Assembly: GCF_002367995.1 (NCBI RefSeq)
Contig: NZ_AP018207.1
Location: 8,285,366-8,349,365 of the forward strand
DNA: 64,000 nt
Source: Calothrix brevissima NIES-22
Lineage (GTDB): Bacteria > Cyanobacteriota > Cyanobacteriia > Cyanobacteriales > Nostocaceae
Direction: 5' to 3'
Made by a program: the position numbers and the translations under genes. Below are positions 30,001-37,891 of this stretch, one piece after another. The first letter of the stretch is position 1, and each line of letters starts with the position of its first letter. The notes beneath the pieces are model-generated. The model had not been told where the DNA came from and did no database searches. It worked only from the letters and a program-made list of their open reading frames with translations.

Positions 30001-33000
30001 TCTTTGCCAATTGCCTTTACTGACAAAATCTGAGCAAAATCAATTACTCTGGGAATGGAACAATACCCAAAAAGACTATCCCCAGGATAGATGCATTCAT
30101 CAGTTATTTGAACAGCAAGTAGAACTAACTCCCGATGCAGTCGCAGTAGTCTTTCAAGACCACCAACTTACTTATGGGCAACTCAACACCCGTGCTAATC
30201 AACTAGCACATTATCTGCAATCTCTGGGTGTCAAACCAGATGTACTGGTTGGCATTTATGTAGAACGTTCCTTAGAAATGGTGGTGGGATTGTTGGCAAT
30301 TCTCAAGGCTGGTGGTGCTTATGTACCCCTTGACCCCCATTATCCCTCTGAGCGTCTGGGTTATATGTTGTCTGATTCCCAGGTATCTTTGTTGTTGACT
30401 CAACAGCGATTAGTGGAAAAATTACCAGACCATCAAGCCCAAGTAATTTGTCTAGACAGTGACTGGAATTTGATTTGTCAGTTGAGCGCAGAAAATCCCA
30501 TCACTGGTGTGCAAGCGGCTAACTTAGCTTATGTGATTTATACTTCAGGCTCTACAGGTCAACCCAAAGGTGTGTTGATTCCCCATCAGGGTTTACTGAA
30601 TTTAGTGTTTTGGCATCAACGCAGTTTTGAAATTACCCCCCATGACCGCGCTACCCAATTAGCGGGAACTGCATTTGATGCTTCGGTGTGGGAGTTATGG
30701 CCTTATCTGAGTGGGGGAGCGAGTATTTATTTAGTTCCACAGGAGATTTTGAGTTCACTTGAGGGTTTGCGGGATTGGTTGATTCGTCAGCAAGTGACGA
30801 TCGCTTTTTTACCCACACCCTTAGCAGAAGCTTTGTTATCTGTAGAGTGGAGTGACGATTGTGCTTTGCGAATACTTCTGACTGGTGGCGATCGACTGCA
30901 TCATTATCCATCAGCTTCCATTCCATTCCCATTGGTAAATAATTACGGCCCAACAGAAAATACGGTGGTGACGACTTCTGGGTTAGTACTAGCGGATGAA
31001 CAACAACATACTTTACCTGGGATTGGTCGTCCAATCGACAATACTCAAGTTTATATTCTTGACGGGAATTTACAGCTCCTACCGATTGGTGTTCCTGGGG
31101 AATTGCATATTGGTGGTGATAGTTTGGCACGGGGTTATCTCCACCGAAGTGAGTTGACACAGGAAAAATTTATCCCCCATCCGTTTGCGGCGACAGATGG
31201 TCAGAGATTATATAAAACTGGGGACTTGGTGCGCTATTTAGCTGATGGTAACATTGAGTACTTAGGACGCATCGATAACCAAGTGAAAATTCGGGGTTTC
31301 CGCATTGAGTTAGGTGAGGTGGAGAATGCACTGAGTCAACACCCATCAATCCAACAGGTAACTGTGCTGGTGCGAGAGGATGTTCCTGGTGATAAACGCT
31401 TAGTTGCTTATGTTGTACTTCAACAAGATCATGTATTAACAGTTAGTTATCTCAGACAGTGCCTTAGAGAAACACTACCTGAGTACATGATACCTGCGGC
31501 TTTTATATTCTTAGAAGCCTTACCACTGACCTCTAATGGCAAAGTAGACCGCCGTGCCTTACCCATACCTGATTTCCGTCAAGAATTGGAAGTTAGTTTT
31601 ATGGCTCCCCGTACACCCAACGAAGAGATACTAGCGAACATCTGGGCGGATGTTTTGAAAGTCAACCGAGTGGGCATTTATGATAACTTTTTTGAGCTAG
31701 GCGGTGATTCGATCCTCAGTTTGCAAATTATTGCCCGAGCCAACCAAGCAGGATTGCAGCTAAGTCCTAAACAATTGTTTGAGCATCCAACAATTGTTGA
31801 ATTGATGACAGTAGTAGACACAACAAAGAAAATTCAGGCAGAGCAGAATTTAGTTACAGGGCTTGTACCTCTGACACCGATTCAACATTGGGCTTTTGAG
31901 CAAAATCTGCCTGATTTGCATCATTACAATCAATCGGTGTTGCTGTCAGTACCATCAGATCTGAAATTAGAAATTTTAGAGAGTGTTTTCAAACAATTAC
32001 TTCTACACCATGATGCTCTACGCTTGCGGTTTACGCGAGATGATGGTGCTTGGTTGCAGGTTAACACTGGTGTTGAGGAAACAATCTCATTGAGTGTGAT
32101 TGATTTGTCAACCATATCATCACAGGAGCAACGAGCAACCTTAGAAAATATTGGCAATGAACTTCAAGCCAGCCTCAATTTGTCCACTGGGCCAATGCTG
32201 CGAGCTGCACTGTTTAAATTTGGTACTAAAGAGCCTAGCAAGTTATTGGCGATCGCGCATCATTTTGTGGTAGATGGTGTTTCGTGGCGGATTTTATTAG
32301 AAGATTTGTTGAATGTTTATCAGCAACTTAGTCTTGGTGAGACAATTCAATTACCGCCTAAAACTACATCGTTTCAATATTGGGCACAAAGGTTGAGTGA
32401 GTATGCACAATCAGACGCTCTCTTAGCAGAATCAACTTATTGGCTGAATGTAGCAGCCAAGCAAATTCCGCCAATACCCTTAGACTATGAGCATGGTGTG
32501 AACACTGTTGCAGTTGCGACAACAGTATCAGTTTCCTTGACTGGAACAGATACTCAATTACTATTACAGGAAGTACCAAAAGCTTATAATACTCAAATTA
32601 ATGATGTTTTACTAACTGCCTTAGTGCAGGTTATTGGTAAATGGACTGGCTCTAATTTGCTACTGCTTGATTTGGAAGGTCATGGGCGGGAAGATTTGTT
32701 TGCTGATGTCGATTTATCCCGTACTGTGGGCTGGTTCACAACTATTTTTCCTGTGTTACTAGAACTGGAAAGCACTGAAAATCTAGCTCAGATTTTAAAG
32801 TCAGTGAAAGAGCAGTTACGGCAGATTCCTCATAAGGGGATTGGCTATGGTTTACTGCGTTATCTGTGCTTAGATGAACAAATCAGCCAGAAATTCCAAA
32901 GCTACCCAACTGCACAGATTAGTTTTAACTATCTGGGGCAATTTGACCAAACTTTTGGTACTAGTGCTGATTTTCAACTGACTACTGAATCTGCTGGTGC

Positions 33001-36000
33001 CGCTCAAAGTTTAAATAATTGTCGCAGTCATTTGCTAGATATTAATGGCATGATTGTCAATGGTCAACTGCAAATCGACTGGACATACAGCAGCGATATC
33101 CATCAACACGCCACAATAGATGACTTAGCACAAGAGTTTATCCAGAAATTGCGATCGCTCATAGTTCATTGTCTATCTCCTGATGCTTTTGGTTATACTC
33201 CATCAGATTTCCCCTTAGCCAAGCTGACTCAAACACAATTAGATAACCAATTTAGTAAAACTAAATATCAAAATCTGGAAGATATCTATCCACTCTCACC
33301 TATGCAACAGGGAATGCTGTTTCATAGTTTGTATACACCAGAGTCAGGAGCATATTTTGAGCAGTTAAGTTTTACTTTAAAGGGCAACTTAGAAATATCA
33401 GCTTTTGAGCAAGCTTGGCAGCAAACCATCTCTCGGCACTCGATTTTTCGCACTGGGTTTATTTGGGAAAATGATGACCAACCCCTGCAAATAGTCTATC
33501 GCCAAGTCACACTACCTCTGGAAATTGATGATTGGCGTGCTTACTCTGCTAGCGAACAGCAAGAGAAACTCAATATTTTCCGAGAATTTGAGCAGCAACA
33601 AAGTTTTCAACTTTCATTTGCTCCACTAATGCGCCTGATTCTCATTCAATTAGATATAAATACTTATCAATTCATTTTAAGTTATCACCACTTGTTGCTA
33701 GATGGTTGGTCACTTTCTTTAGTATTTAAAGAAGTCTTTGAGTTATATGAAGCTATCTGTCAAGGAAGACATCTACGCCTAGAACCTATACCAGCTTACA
33801 GACAATACATCGCCTGGTTAAAACAGCAGGATTTAGCTGTTGCCAAGGTTTTTTGGCAGCAAAAACTTCAAGGTTTTACTGCACCAACTCCGTTGATAGT
33901 GGATGTACTATTAGCCAACCAACCACAGGATTTGGGTTATGCAGAGCAAAAAATTTATCTGTCAGAATCGACAACAAATTTACTTCAGACTTTTGCCAAA
34001 CAGCATCAATTAACCCTGAATAATCTTGTTCAGGGAGCATGGTCTATCTTACTTTCCCGGTACAGTGGGGAAACAGATGTGGTGTTTGGTGTGACGGTTT
34101 CTGGTCGTCCGCCAGAATTGATGGGTGTAGAGTCGATGGTAGGACTGTTTATCAATACCTTGCCAGCACGAGTTACTCTTTCCCCAGAAATGGAATTGCT
34201 ATCTTGGCTCAAACAATTACAGGTACAGCAAGTAGAGTATGAGCAGTATTCTTACACACCACTGGTAGATATTCAGACTTGGAGTGAAATCCCTCGAGGT
34301 ATGCCTTTGTTTGAGAGCATTGTGGTGTTTGAGAATTATCCTGTGGATACTGCTGTACAACAGCACAATGGTAGCTTGCAAGTCAGTGATTTCCAAGCGG
34401 GTATGGAAATCACAGATTATCCCCTAACCGTAACAGCTGTTCCTGGTTTGCAATTATTTTTAAGTATTAACTACGACACAAGTCGTTTTGATAGTGTCAT
34501 GATTACCAGAATGCTAGGACATTTGCAAACGTTACTAGCAGAAATGGTTACAAATCAACAACAACACCTGGGACAATTACCCCTACTCACCTTAGATGAG
34601 CAACAGCAATTACTTTGGGAATGGAACGCTACCCAAAAAGACTATCCCCAAGATAGATGTATTCATGAGTTGTTGGAATTGCAGGCGCAACTAACTCCAG
34701 ATGCAGTTGCAGTAGTTTTTGAAACTCAACAACTTACCTATGGACAATTGAACGCACGCGCTAATCAACTAGCACAATATTTACGTCACTTAGGTGTAGA
34801 GACAGAATTACTAGTAGGTGTTTGTCTAGAACGTTCCTTAGAGATAGTGGTTGCAATCTTGGGTATTCTCAAAGCAGGTGGTGCATACTTGCCGCTTGAC
34901 CCCAATTATCCCCTAGATCGTCTGGGTTATATGTTGTCTGATTCTCACGTTTCTCTGCTATTGACACAACAACAATTAATTGCCAAACTACCGCAACATA
35001 CAGCCCATATTCTTTGCCTAGATAGTGATTGGCACTTAATTGCTCAATCTGGCAACAGTAATTTAGTTAATTTCACCAGTGCTAACAATTTGGCATATGT
35101 GATTTATACATCAGGGTCAACAGGACAACCCAAAGGTGTAATGGTGACTCATCAAAGTCTGGTGAACGCATATTTCGCTTGGGAAAATGCTTATCAACTA
35201 CAAAGTTTGTGTACTAGTCATTTACAAATGGCGAGTTTCTCTTTTGATGTATTTTCTGGAGATGTAGTGCGTGCATTATGTTCCGGTGGTAAGTTAGTCA
35301 TCTGCCCTAGAGAATTACTTTTAGACCCAGAAAAACTCTATCAATTAATACAAACACAAAGGATTGACTGCGCTGAGTTTGTACCTGCGGTACTGAGAAA
35401 CTTAATTCAATATTTAGACAGAACACAGCAAAACCTGAGTGGGATGAAATTATTGATAGTTGGTTCTGATAGTTGGTCTATGCAGGAATACCAGCAATTT
35501 CGGCGTTTTCTCGGCAATCAAACGCGGTTGATTAATTCTTATGGTGTTAGTGAAGCTACTATTGACAGTTCTTATTTTGAAACTGAGACTGTTAATTTGT
35601 TTAGCAATAAGCTAGTTCCTATTGGACGACCTTTTGCCAACACTCAACTTTACATCCTCGACCAATATTTACAACCAGTTCCCATTGGCGTTTCTGGAGA
35701 GTTATATATCGGTGGTGCTGGTGTTTCTAGAGGTTATCTCAATCGTCCCGAATTGACACAAGAAAAATTTATTCCTCATCCCTTCAGTCCACAACAAGGC
35801 GCGCGTCTTTACAAAACAGGAGATTTAGCCCGTTACTTAAGTAATGGAAATATTGAATACTTAGAGCGTAGTGATCACCAAGTCAAAATTCGTGGTTTCC
35901 GCATCGAGTTGGGAGAGATAGAGGCATTATTGACTCAACACCCTCAGGTGCAGGTAGTTACGGTCATCGTCAGAGAAGATGTTCCGGGAGATAAAAGGTT

Positions 36001-37864
36001 AGTTGCTTATATTGTCATCAAACAAGAACCAGCACCCACAATTGACCAGTTGCGGCAATTCCTCAATTCCAAACTGCCACATTACATGATTCCTGCGGCT
36101 TTCGTGTTCTTAGAAGCCTTACCCTTAACACCTAACGGCAAAATCGACCGTCGGGCATTAAAACCACCAGAGTCCCGCCCACAACTCGAAGTGAGTTTTG
36201 TGGCTGCAACTACATCTATTGAACAGCAACTGGCATCGATTTGGGCAGATGTGTTGAGAGTGGAACAAGTCGGGATTCACGATAACTTCTTTGAACTCGG
36301 TGGCGATTCCATTCTCAGTCTGCAAATCATTTCTCGTACTAATCAAGCCGGATTGCAACTGAGTCCGAAACAGTTATTTGAGCATCCCACAATTGCCGAG
36401 TTAGCAACGGTTGCAGGTACAGCCAAAAAAATTCAAGCTCAACAGGGTTTAGTCACTGGAACTGTACCCTTAACACCGATTCAACATTGGTTTTTCCATC
36501 AAAATCAACCCCAACCACACCATTACAACCAGTCTGTGGTGTTGACAGTACCATCTGAGTTGAAAGTTGAACTATTAAACCGCGTGGTGCAGGAATTGCT
36601 GCTACACCACGATGCTTTGCGGATGCGGTTTGTGTGGAATGATGGTAGTTGGCTACAAGAAAATTCTGCTTTTGCAGAAAATGTCTCCTTGACAGTAGTG
36701 GATTTATCTGACATTTCACCAACACAACAAGCGATCGCTCTAGAAAATACGGCTAATCAAGTCCAAGCTAGCTTGAATTTGTCTACTGGTGAGTTGATGC
36801 GAGTGGTGTTGTTTGTCTTCGGCGACAATCAGCCCAGTCGCTTGTTGATCGTGATTCATCATTTAGTTGTTGATGGTGTGTCTTGGCGGATTTTGTTGGC
36901 AGATTTGCAAACAGGTTACCAGCAACTACTTAATGGTGAGGCGATCGCTTTTCCTGCTAAAACTACATCGTTTCAATATTGGGCCCAACGTCTCTGTGAG
37001 TACGCACAATCAACAGCACTGGTTAGTGAACTCAACTATTGGCTCACAACATCAGTAGCAAATGTTACCCTCTTACCAGTAGATTATCCTCGAAGTCAAA
37101 TCAGCAACACCATAGCCTCTTCTGGTTATTTATCATTGTCTTTAAATGCAGAAGAAACGCGTAAATTATTACAGGAAGCCCCTGCTGCTTACAATACTCA
37201 AATTAATGATGTGCTACTTACCGCTTTAGTTCAGTCCTTTGAAAAGTGGACTGGTTCTGACTCTCTGTTAGTTGATCTGGAAGGACATGGACGAGAAGAA
37301 ATATTAGAAGATGTTGATTTGTCGCGTACTGTCGGCTGGTTTACTAGCGTATTTCCTATTCACTTACAACTAGGAAATGAGAAACATCCTGGTAACGCAC
37401 TCAAATTAGTCAAAGAGCAACTGCGTCGCTTACCGATGCAGGGTATTGGCTATGGAATTTTGCGTTATCTCAGTCAATATGCAGATCAACTAAATAATTT
37501 ATCTTCAGCTGAAGTGAGTTTCAACTATCTAGGACAGTTTGATCGAGAATCATCTGCTACTGAGACTTGGACATTTGCTCAAGAATCTGGGGGATCAGAA
37601 TATGATAGCCAACAACATCGCAGTTATCTATTAGAGATAAGTGGATTAGTAATGAATGGTGAGATGCAAATCAATTGGGAGTACAGCGAGAAAGTTCATC
37701 ACAGAAGTACAGTTGAGCATTTAGCTGAGTCGTTTATGGAGTCTTTGCGAAATTTAATTCAACACTGTCTATCTCCAAATGTTGGTGGATTTACACCTTC
37801 AGACTTTCCTAAAGCTGGTTTAAATCAAGAAGAACTGGATGATTTATTGGCAGATATTAATTAA
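24086..37864 (+). CDS. NRPS with three epimerizing modules (Thr, Leu, Orn-like)
   Basis: 4592-aa NRPS made of three complete C-A-PCP-E modules. Approximate residues: C3 12-455, A3 469-975, PCP Ser1022, E 1069-1519; C4 1542-1979, A4 2000-2495, PCP Ser2542, E 2589-3039; C5 3062-3505, A5 3519-4027, PCP Ser4075, E 4125-4582. All C domains keep HHxxxDG (C5 reads YHHLLLDG) and all are of the class that follows E domains. Start at the ATG with AGGAA 5 nt upstream; 69 bp after the previous gene. The short N-terminus (KGKNIESIYPLSP) serves as docking acceptor for the previous E domain, and the C-terminal helix LNQEELDDLLADIN is the donor for the next protein. Predicted contribution: D-Thr, D-Leu, D-Orn-like. 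A5 carries a damaged-looking A8 motif. Confidence 0.95.
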   Translation: MATVEKKSKGKNIESIYPLSPMQQGMLFHTLYAPETGVYFQQLSCTLQGNLNIAAFEQAWQRVVERHPALRTAFVWENPKQSFQVVCKLVNIPWAHHDWRSLSPSEQQDALEAFLQADRDRGFELKQVPLMRCTLIKVADNTYKFIWSHHHLLIDGWSLTTIVQEVFAFYDTFNKGENLHLKASRPYGDYISWLKKQDNSQAELYWQETLKGFTVPTSLTVEIPLTKRQQHSNYNTQQIKIAEIGQIQTFAKQNKLTLNNLIQGAWALLLSRYSGETDIVFGATVSGRPPELLGVESMVGLFINTLPVRITIPEDIEVLSWLKELQAQQVESEQYSYSPLVEIQSWSEIPKGMSLFESIVVFENYPVEASIQEQDNNLNISHIRCIEQTNYPLTLLAVPGSELSINITYDSSRFEAATINRMLGHLQTLLIGMINQPHQRLWKLPLLTKTELWQLLEEPHKTPTKQFPNQCIHELFELQVEQTPEAIAVIFENQQLTYEQLNIKANQLAHYLRSLGVSADTLVGICVERSLEMIVGILGILKAGGAYVPLDPNYPQERLSFTLSDSQIKILLTQQQLLSTLPKNQTKVICIDSDWETIAQHHPHNPPIFTTSANLAYIIYTSGSTGKPKGVLINHANVVRLFTATEDWFHFHQQDVWTMFHSYAFDFSVWEIWGALIKGGRLVIVPYWVSRSPQDFYQLLSTQQVTVLNQTPSAFRQLIQAEAIAKTSANLALRWVIFGGEALELQSLKPWFERHGDKMPKLVNMYGITETTVHVTYRPITNADLTSNAGSVIGCPIPDLQVYVLDKNRQLLPMGVTGEMYVGGAGLARGYFNREELTSNVFVTHPFSDDPNARLYKTGDLARYLGNGELEYLGRIDNQVKVRGFRIELGEIEAAISQHPLIQATVVIARVENNGDKRLVAYLVINQQQTLSINDLRQFLSSKLPQYMIPAAFVFLDTLPLTSNGKIDRRALPAPEPVWESEKSYVAPRTAIEGILTQIWTEVLGVEQVGIYDNFFELGGDSILSLQIIARANLAGVYLSPKQLFEHQAIAQLAAVAGTITQIQAQQGLVTGLVALTPIQHWFFEQNQLEPHHYNQSVLLSVPSYLKPELLKRVLQQLLLHHDALRLQFTKSGGSWQQVNADFEETVPLNVVDLSTMSQTEQLKALEDAGNQLQASLNLSTGPIMAAALFELGRQTNRLLLTIHHLAVDGVSWRILLDDLQAGYEQICRGERIQLPPKTTSFQYWAQRLSEYAQSDILKDELTYWLNQSRKPVLPIPVDYIDGSNIVTSARVVSVSLNTTQTQALLQEVPRAYNTQINDVLLTALAQVLGKWIGSQLVLLNLEGHGREDIFKDVDLSRTVGWFTTIFPVLLELGATDNLGNILKSIKEQLRQIPHKGIGYGVLRYLHQDAEIRQQLQAFTPAQISFNYLGQFDQALSTTADFQLTTESAGAVQSLNNFRSHLLDINAIIVNGQMQIDWTYSSNIHQQSTIEILANEFIQALQALIAHCLSPEVGGYTPSDFPLAKLTQAQLDTELGKIKYENLEDIYPLSPMQQGMLFHSLYAPESGVYFERLSCTFQGKLEVENFEQAWQQVIAKYSVFRTGFIWENHHQPLQVVYRQVKLPLVIDDWQGLSVIEQQDKLNIFLESEARRGFELSLAPLMRLSLIQLDANVYQFIWSHHHLLLDGWSLSLVLKEVFDCYEAICQGRNFRHEPSSVYRNYIAWLQQQDLAQAKVFWQQKLQGFSAPTLLTVDKPLTDRQQESNYSRQQIYLPQSLTAILQAFARQHQLTLNNLVQGAWALLLSRYSGEEDVVFGATVSGRPPELIGVESIVGLFINTLPVRVLVPSKGELLPWLKELQAQHLECEQYSYTPLVEIQGWSEIPRGMPLFESIVVFENYPVDAAVQQHNGNLQISDIRGSEQTNYPLTVSVVPGSQLSLNISYDTSRFESATITRMLGHLQTLLEGIATKPEQHLCQLPLLTKSEQNQLLWEWNNTQKDYPQDRCIHQLFEQQVELTPDAVAVVFQDHQLTYGQLNTRANQLAHYLQSLGVKPDVLVGIYVERSLEMVVGLLAILKAGGAYVPLDPHYPSERLGYMLSDSQVSLLLTQQRLVEKLPDHQAQVICLDSDWNLICQLSAENPITGVQAANLAYVIYTSGSTGQPKGVLIPHQGLLNLVFWHQRSFEITPHDRATQLAGTAFDASVWELWPYLSGGASIYLVPQEILSSLEGLRDWLIRQQVTIAFLPTPLAEALLSVEWSDDCALRILLTGGDRLHHYPSASIPFPLVNNYGPTENTVVTTSGLVLADEQQHTLPGIGRPIDNTQVYILDGNLQLLPIGVPGELHIGGDSLARGYLHRSELTQEKFIPHPFAATDGQRLYKTGDLVRYLADGNIEYLGRIDNQVKIRGFRIELGEVENALSQHPSIQQVTVLVREDVPGDKRLVAYVVLQQDHVLTVSYLRQCLRETLPEYMIPAAFIFLEALPLTSNGKVDRRALPIPDFRQELEVSFMAPRTPNEEILANIWADVLKVNRVGIYDNFFELGGDSILSLQIIARANQAGLQLSPKQLFEHPTIVELMTVVDTTKKIQAEQNLVTGLVPLTPIQHWAFEQNLPDLHHYNQSVLLSVPSDLKLEILESVFKQLLLHHDALRLRFTRDDGAWLQVNTGVEETISLSVIDLSTISSQEQRATLENIGNELQASLNLSTGPMLRAALFKFGTKEPSKLLAIAHHFVVDGVSWRILLEDLLNVYQQLSLGETIQLPPKTTSFQYWAQRLSEYAQSDALLAESTYWLNVAAKQIPPIPLDYEHGVNTVAVATTVSVSLTGTDTQLLLQEVPKAYNTQINDVLLTALVQVIGKWTGSNLLLLDLEGHGREDLFADVDLSRTVGWFTTIFPVLLELESTENLAQILKSVKEQLRQIPHKGIGYGLLRYLCLDEQISQKFQSYPTAQISFNYLGQFDQTFGTSADFQLTTESAGAAQSLNNCRSHLLDINGMIVNGQLQIDWTYSSDIHQHATIDDLAQEFIQKLRSLIVHCLSPDAFGYTPSDFPLAKLTQTQLDNQFSKTKYQNLEDIYPLSPMQQGMLFHSLYTPESGAYFEQLSFTLKGNLEISAFEQAWQQTISRHSIFRTGFIWENDDQPLQIVYRQVTLPLEIDDWRAYSASEQQEKLNIFREFEQQQSFQLSFAPLMRLILIQLDINTYQFILSYHHLLLDGWSLSLVFKEVFELYEAICQGRHLRLEPIPAYRQYIAWLKQQDLAVAKVFWQQKLQGFTAPTPLIVDVLLANQPQDLGYAEQKIYLSESTTNLLQTFAKQHQLTLNNLVQGAWSILLSRYSGETDVVFGVTVSGRPPELMGVESMVGLFINTLPARVTLSPEMELLSWLKQLQVQQVEYEQYSYTPLVDIQTWSEIPRGMPLFESIVVFENYPVDTAVQQHNGSLQVSDFQAGMEITDYPLTVTAVPGLQLFLSINYDTSRFDSVMITRMLGHLQTLLAEMVTNQQQHLGQLPLLTLDEQQQLLWEWNATQKDYPQDRCIHELLELQAQLTPDAVAVVFETQQLTYGQLNARANQLAQYLRHLGVETELLVGVCLERSLEIVVAILGILKAGGAYLPLDPNYPLDRLGYMLSDSHVSLLLTQQQLIAKLPQHTAHILCLDSDWHLIAQSGNSNLVNFTSANNLAYVIYTSGSTGQPKGVMVTHQSLVNAYFAWENAYQLQSLCTSHLQMASFSFDVFSGDVVRALCSGGKLVICPRELLLDPEKLYQLIQTQRIDCAEFVPAVLRNLIQYLDRTQQNLSGMKLLIVGSDSWSMQEYQQFRRFLGNQTRLINSYGVSEATIDSSYFETETVNLFSNKLVPIGRPFANTQLYILDQYLQPVPIGVSGELYIGGAGVSRGYLNRPELTQEKFIPHPFSPQQGARLYKTGDLARYLSNGNIEYLERSDHQVKIRGFRIELGEIEALLTQHPQVQVVTVIVREDVPGDKRLVAYIVIKQEPAPTIDQLRQFLNSKLPHYMIPAAFVFLEALPLTPNGKIDRRALKPPESRPQLEVSFVAATTSIEQQLASIWADVLRVEQVGIHDNFFELGGDSILSLQIISRTNQAGLQLSPKQLFEHPTIAELATVAGTAKKIQAQQGLVTGTVPLTPIQHWFFHQNQPQPHHYNQSVVLTVPSELKVELLNRVVQELLLHHDALRMRFVWNDGSWLQENSAFAENVSLTVVDLSDISPTQQAIALENTANQVQASLNLSTGELMRVVLFVFGDNQPSRLLIVIHHLVVDGVSWRILLADLQTGYQQLLNGEAIAFPAKTTSFQYWAQRLCEYAQSTALVSELNYWLTTSVANVTLLPVDYPRSQISNTIASSGYLSLSLNAEETRKLLQEAPAAYNTQINDVLLTALVQSFEKWTGSDSLLVDLEGHGREEILEDVDLSRTVGWFTSVFPIHLQLGNEKHPGNALKLVKEQLRRLPMQGIGYGILRYLSQYADQLNNLSSAEVSFNYLGQFDRESSATETWTFAQESGGSEYDSQQHRSYLLEISGLVMNGEMQINWEYSEKVHHRSTVEHLAESFMESLRNLIQHCLSPNVGGFTPSDFPKAGLNQEELDDLLADIN
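24119..28640 (+). other. Module A3: C-A-PCP-E, D-Thr
   Basis: Pocket D-F-W-N-I-G-M-V-H is the standard threonine code. FDFSVWE and YGITETTVH supply the key positions. PCP GGDSI (Ser1022). E has HHLAVDG, EGHGRED and NYLGQ. Epimerization gives D-Thr or D-allo-Thr. The DNA of the C-A part resembles that of module A10 and differs in codon-ending preference from the other modules. Confidence 0.88.
28700..33205 (+). other. Module A4: C-A-PCP-E, D-Leu
   Basis: Pocket D-A-W-F-L-G-N-V-V, the common leucine code (FDASVWE, FLPTPL, LLTGGDR, NNYGPTENTVV). PCP GGDSI (Ser2542), E with HHFVVDG. The A domain is nearly identical at DNA level to A7 of the next gene. Confidence 0.88.
29920..31416 (+). repeat. 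Near-identical copy 1 of the Leu adenylation block
   Basis: This 1.5-kb block, from the end of C4 through most of A4, matches 43738-45234 in the next gene at a constant offset of 13,818 bp with no indel. I count only about 15-20 substitutions, against clearly lower similarity just outside. It is a recent duplication or gene-conversion tract. Confidence 0.9.
33265..37850 (+). other. Module A5: C-A-PCP-E, D-Orn-like; atypical A8 motif
   Basis: Pocket D-V-G-E-I-G-S-I-D, the same as A1, with the same unusual VGSDSW and YGVSEATID cores. PCP GGDSI (Ser4075), E with HHLVVDG intact. In the A8 motif the usual GRIDxQVKIRG reads ERSDHQVKIRG (Glu3927, Ser3929). Confidence 0.75.
36010..36500 (+). repeat. 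Near-identical copy 1 of the A10/PCP/E-start block
   Basis: The end of A5, its PCP and the first residues of E match 40666-41156 (module A6) at a constant offset of 4,656 bp with few differences. The upstream A cores have different specificities, so the shared block marks a recombination join. Confidence 0.8.
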
Positions 37865-37891
37865 CCGTAAATATAAAAGGTAATCATAGCA

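Noticed and set aside
30651-31160. Antisense open frame of 169 codons, with an almost identical twin at 44469-44978
   Set aside because: Both lie opposite the Leu A domains and look conserved only because the coding strand is a recent duplicate; no ribosome binding site or recognisable domain.
33680-33720. Apparent loss of a His in the C5 active site (YHHLLLDG instead of HHHLLLDG)
   Set aside because: The catalytic motif HHxxxDG uses the second and third His, which are both present.
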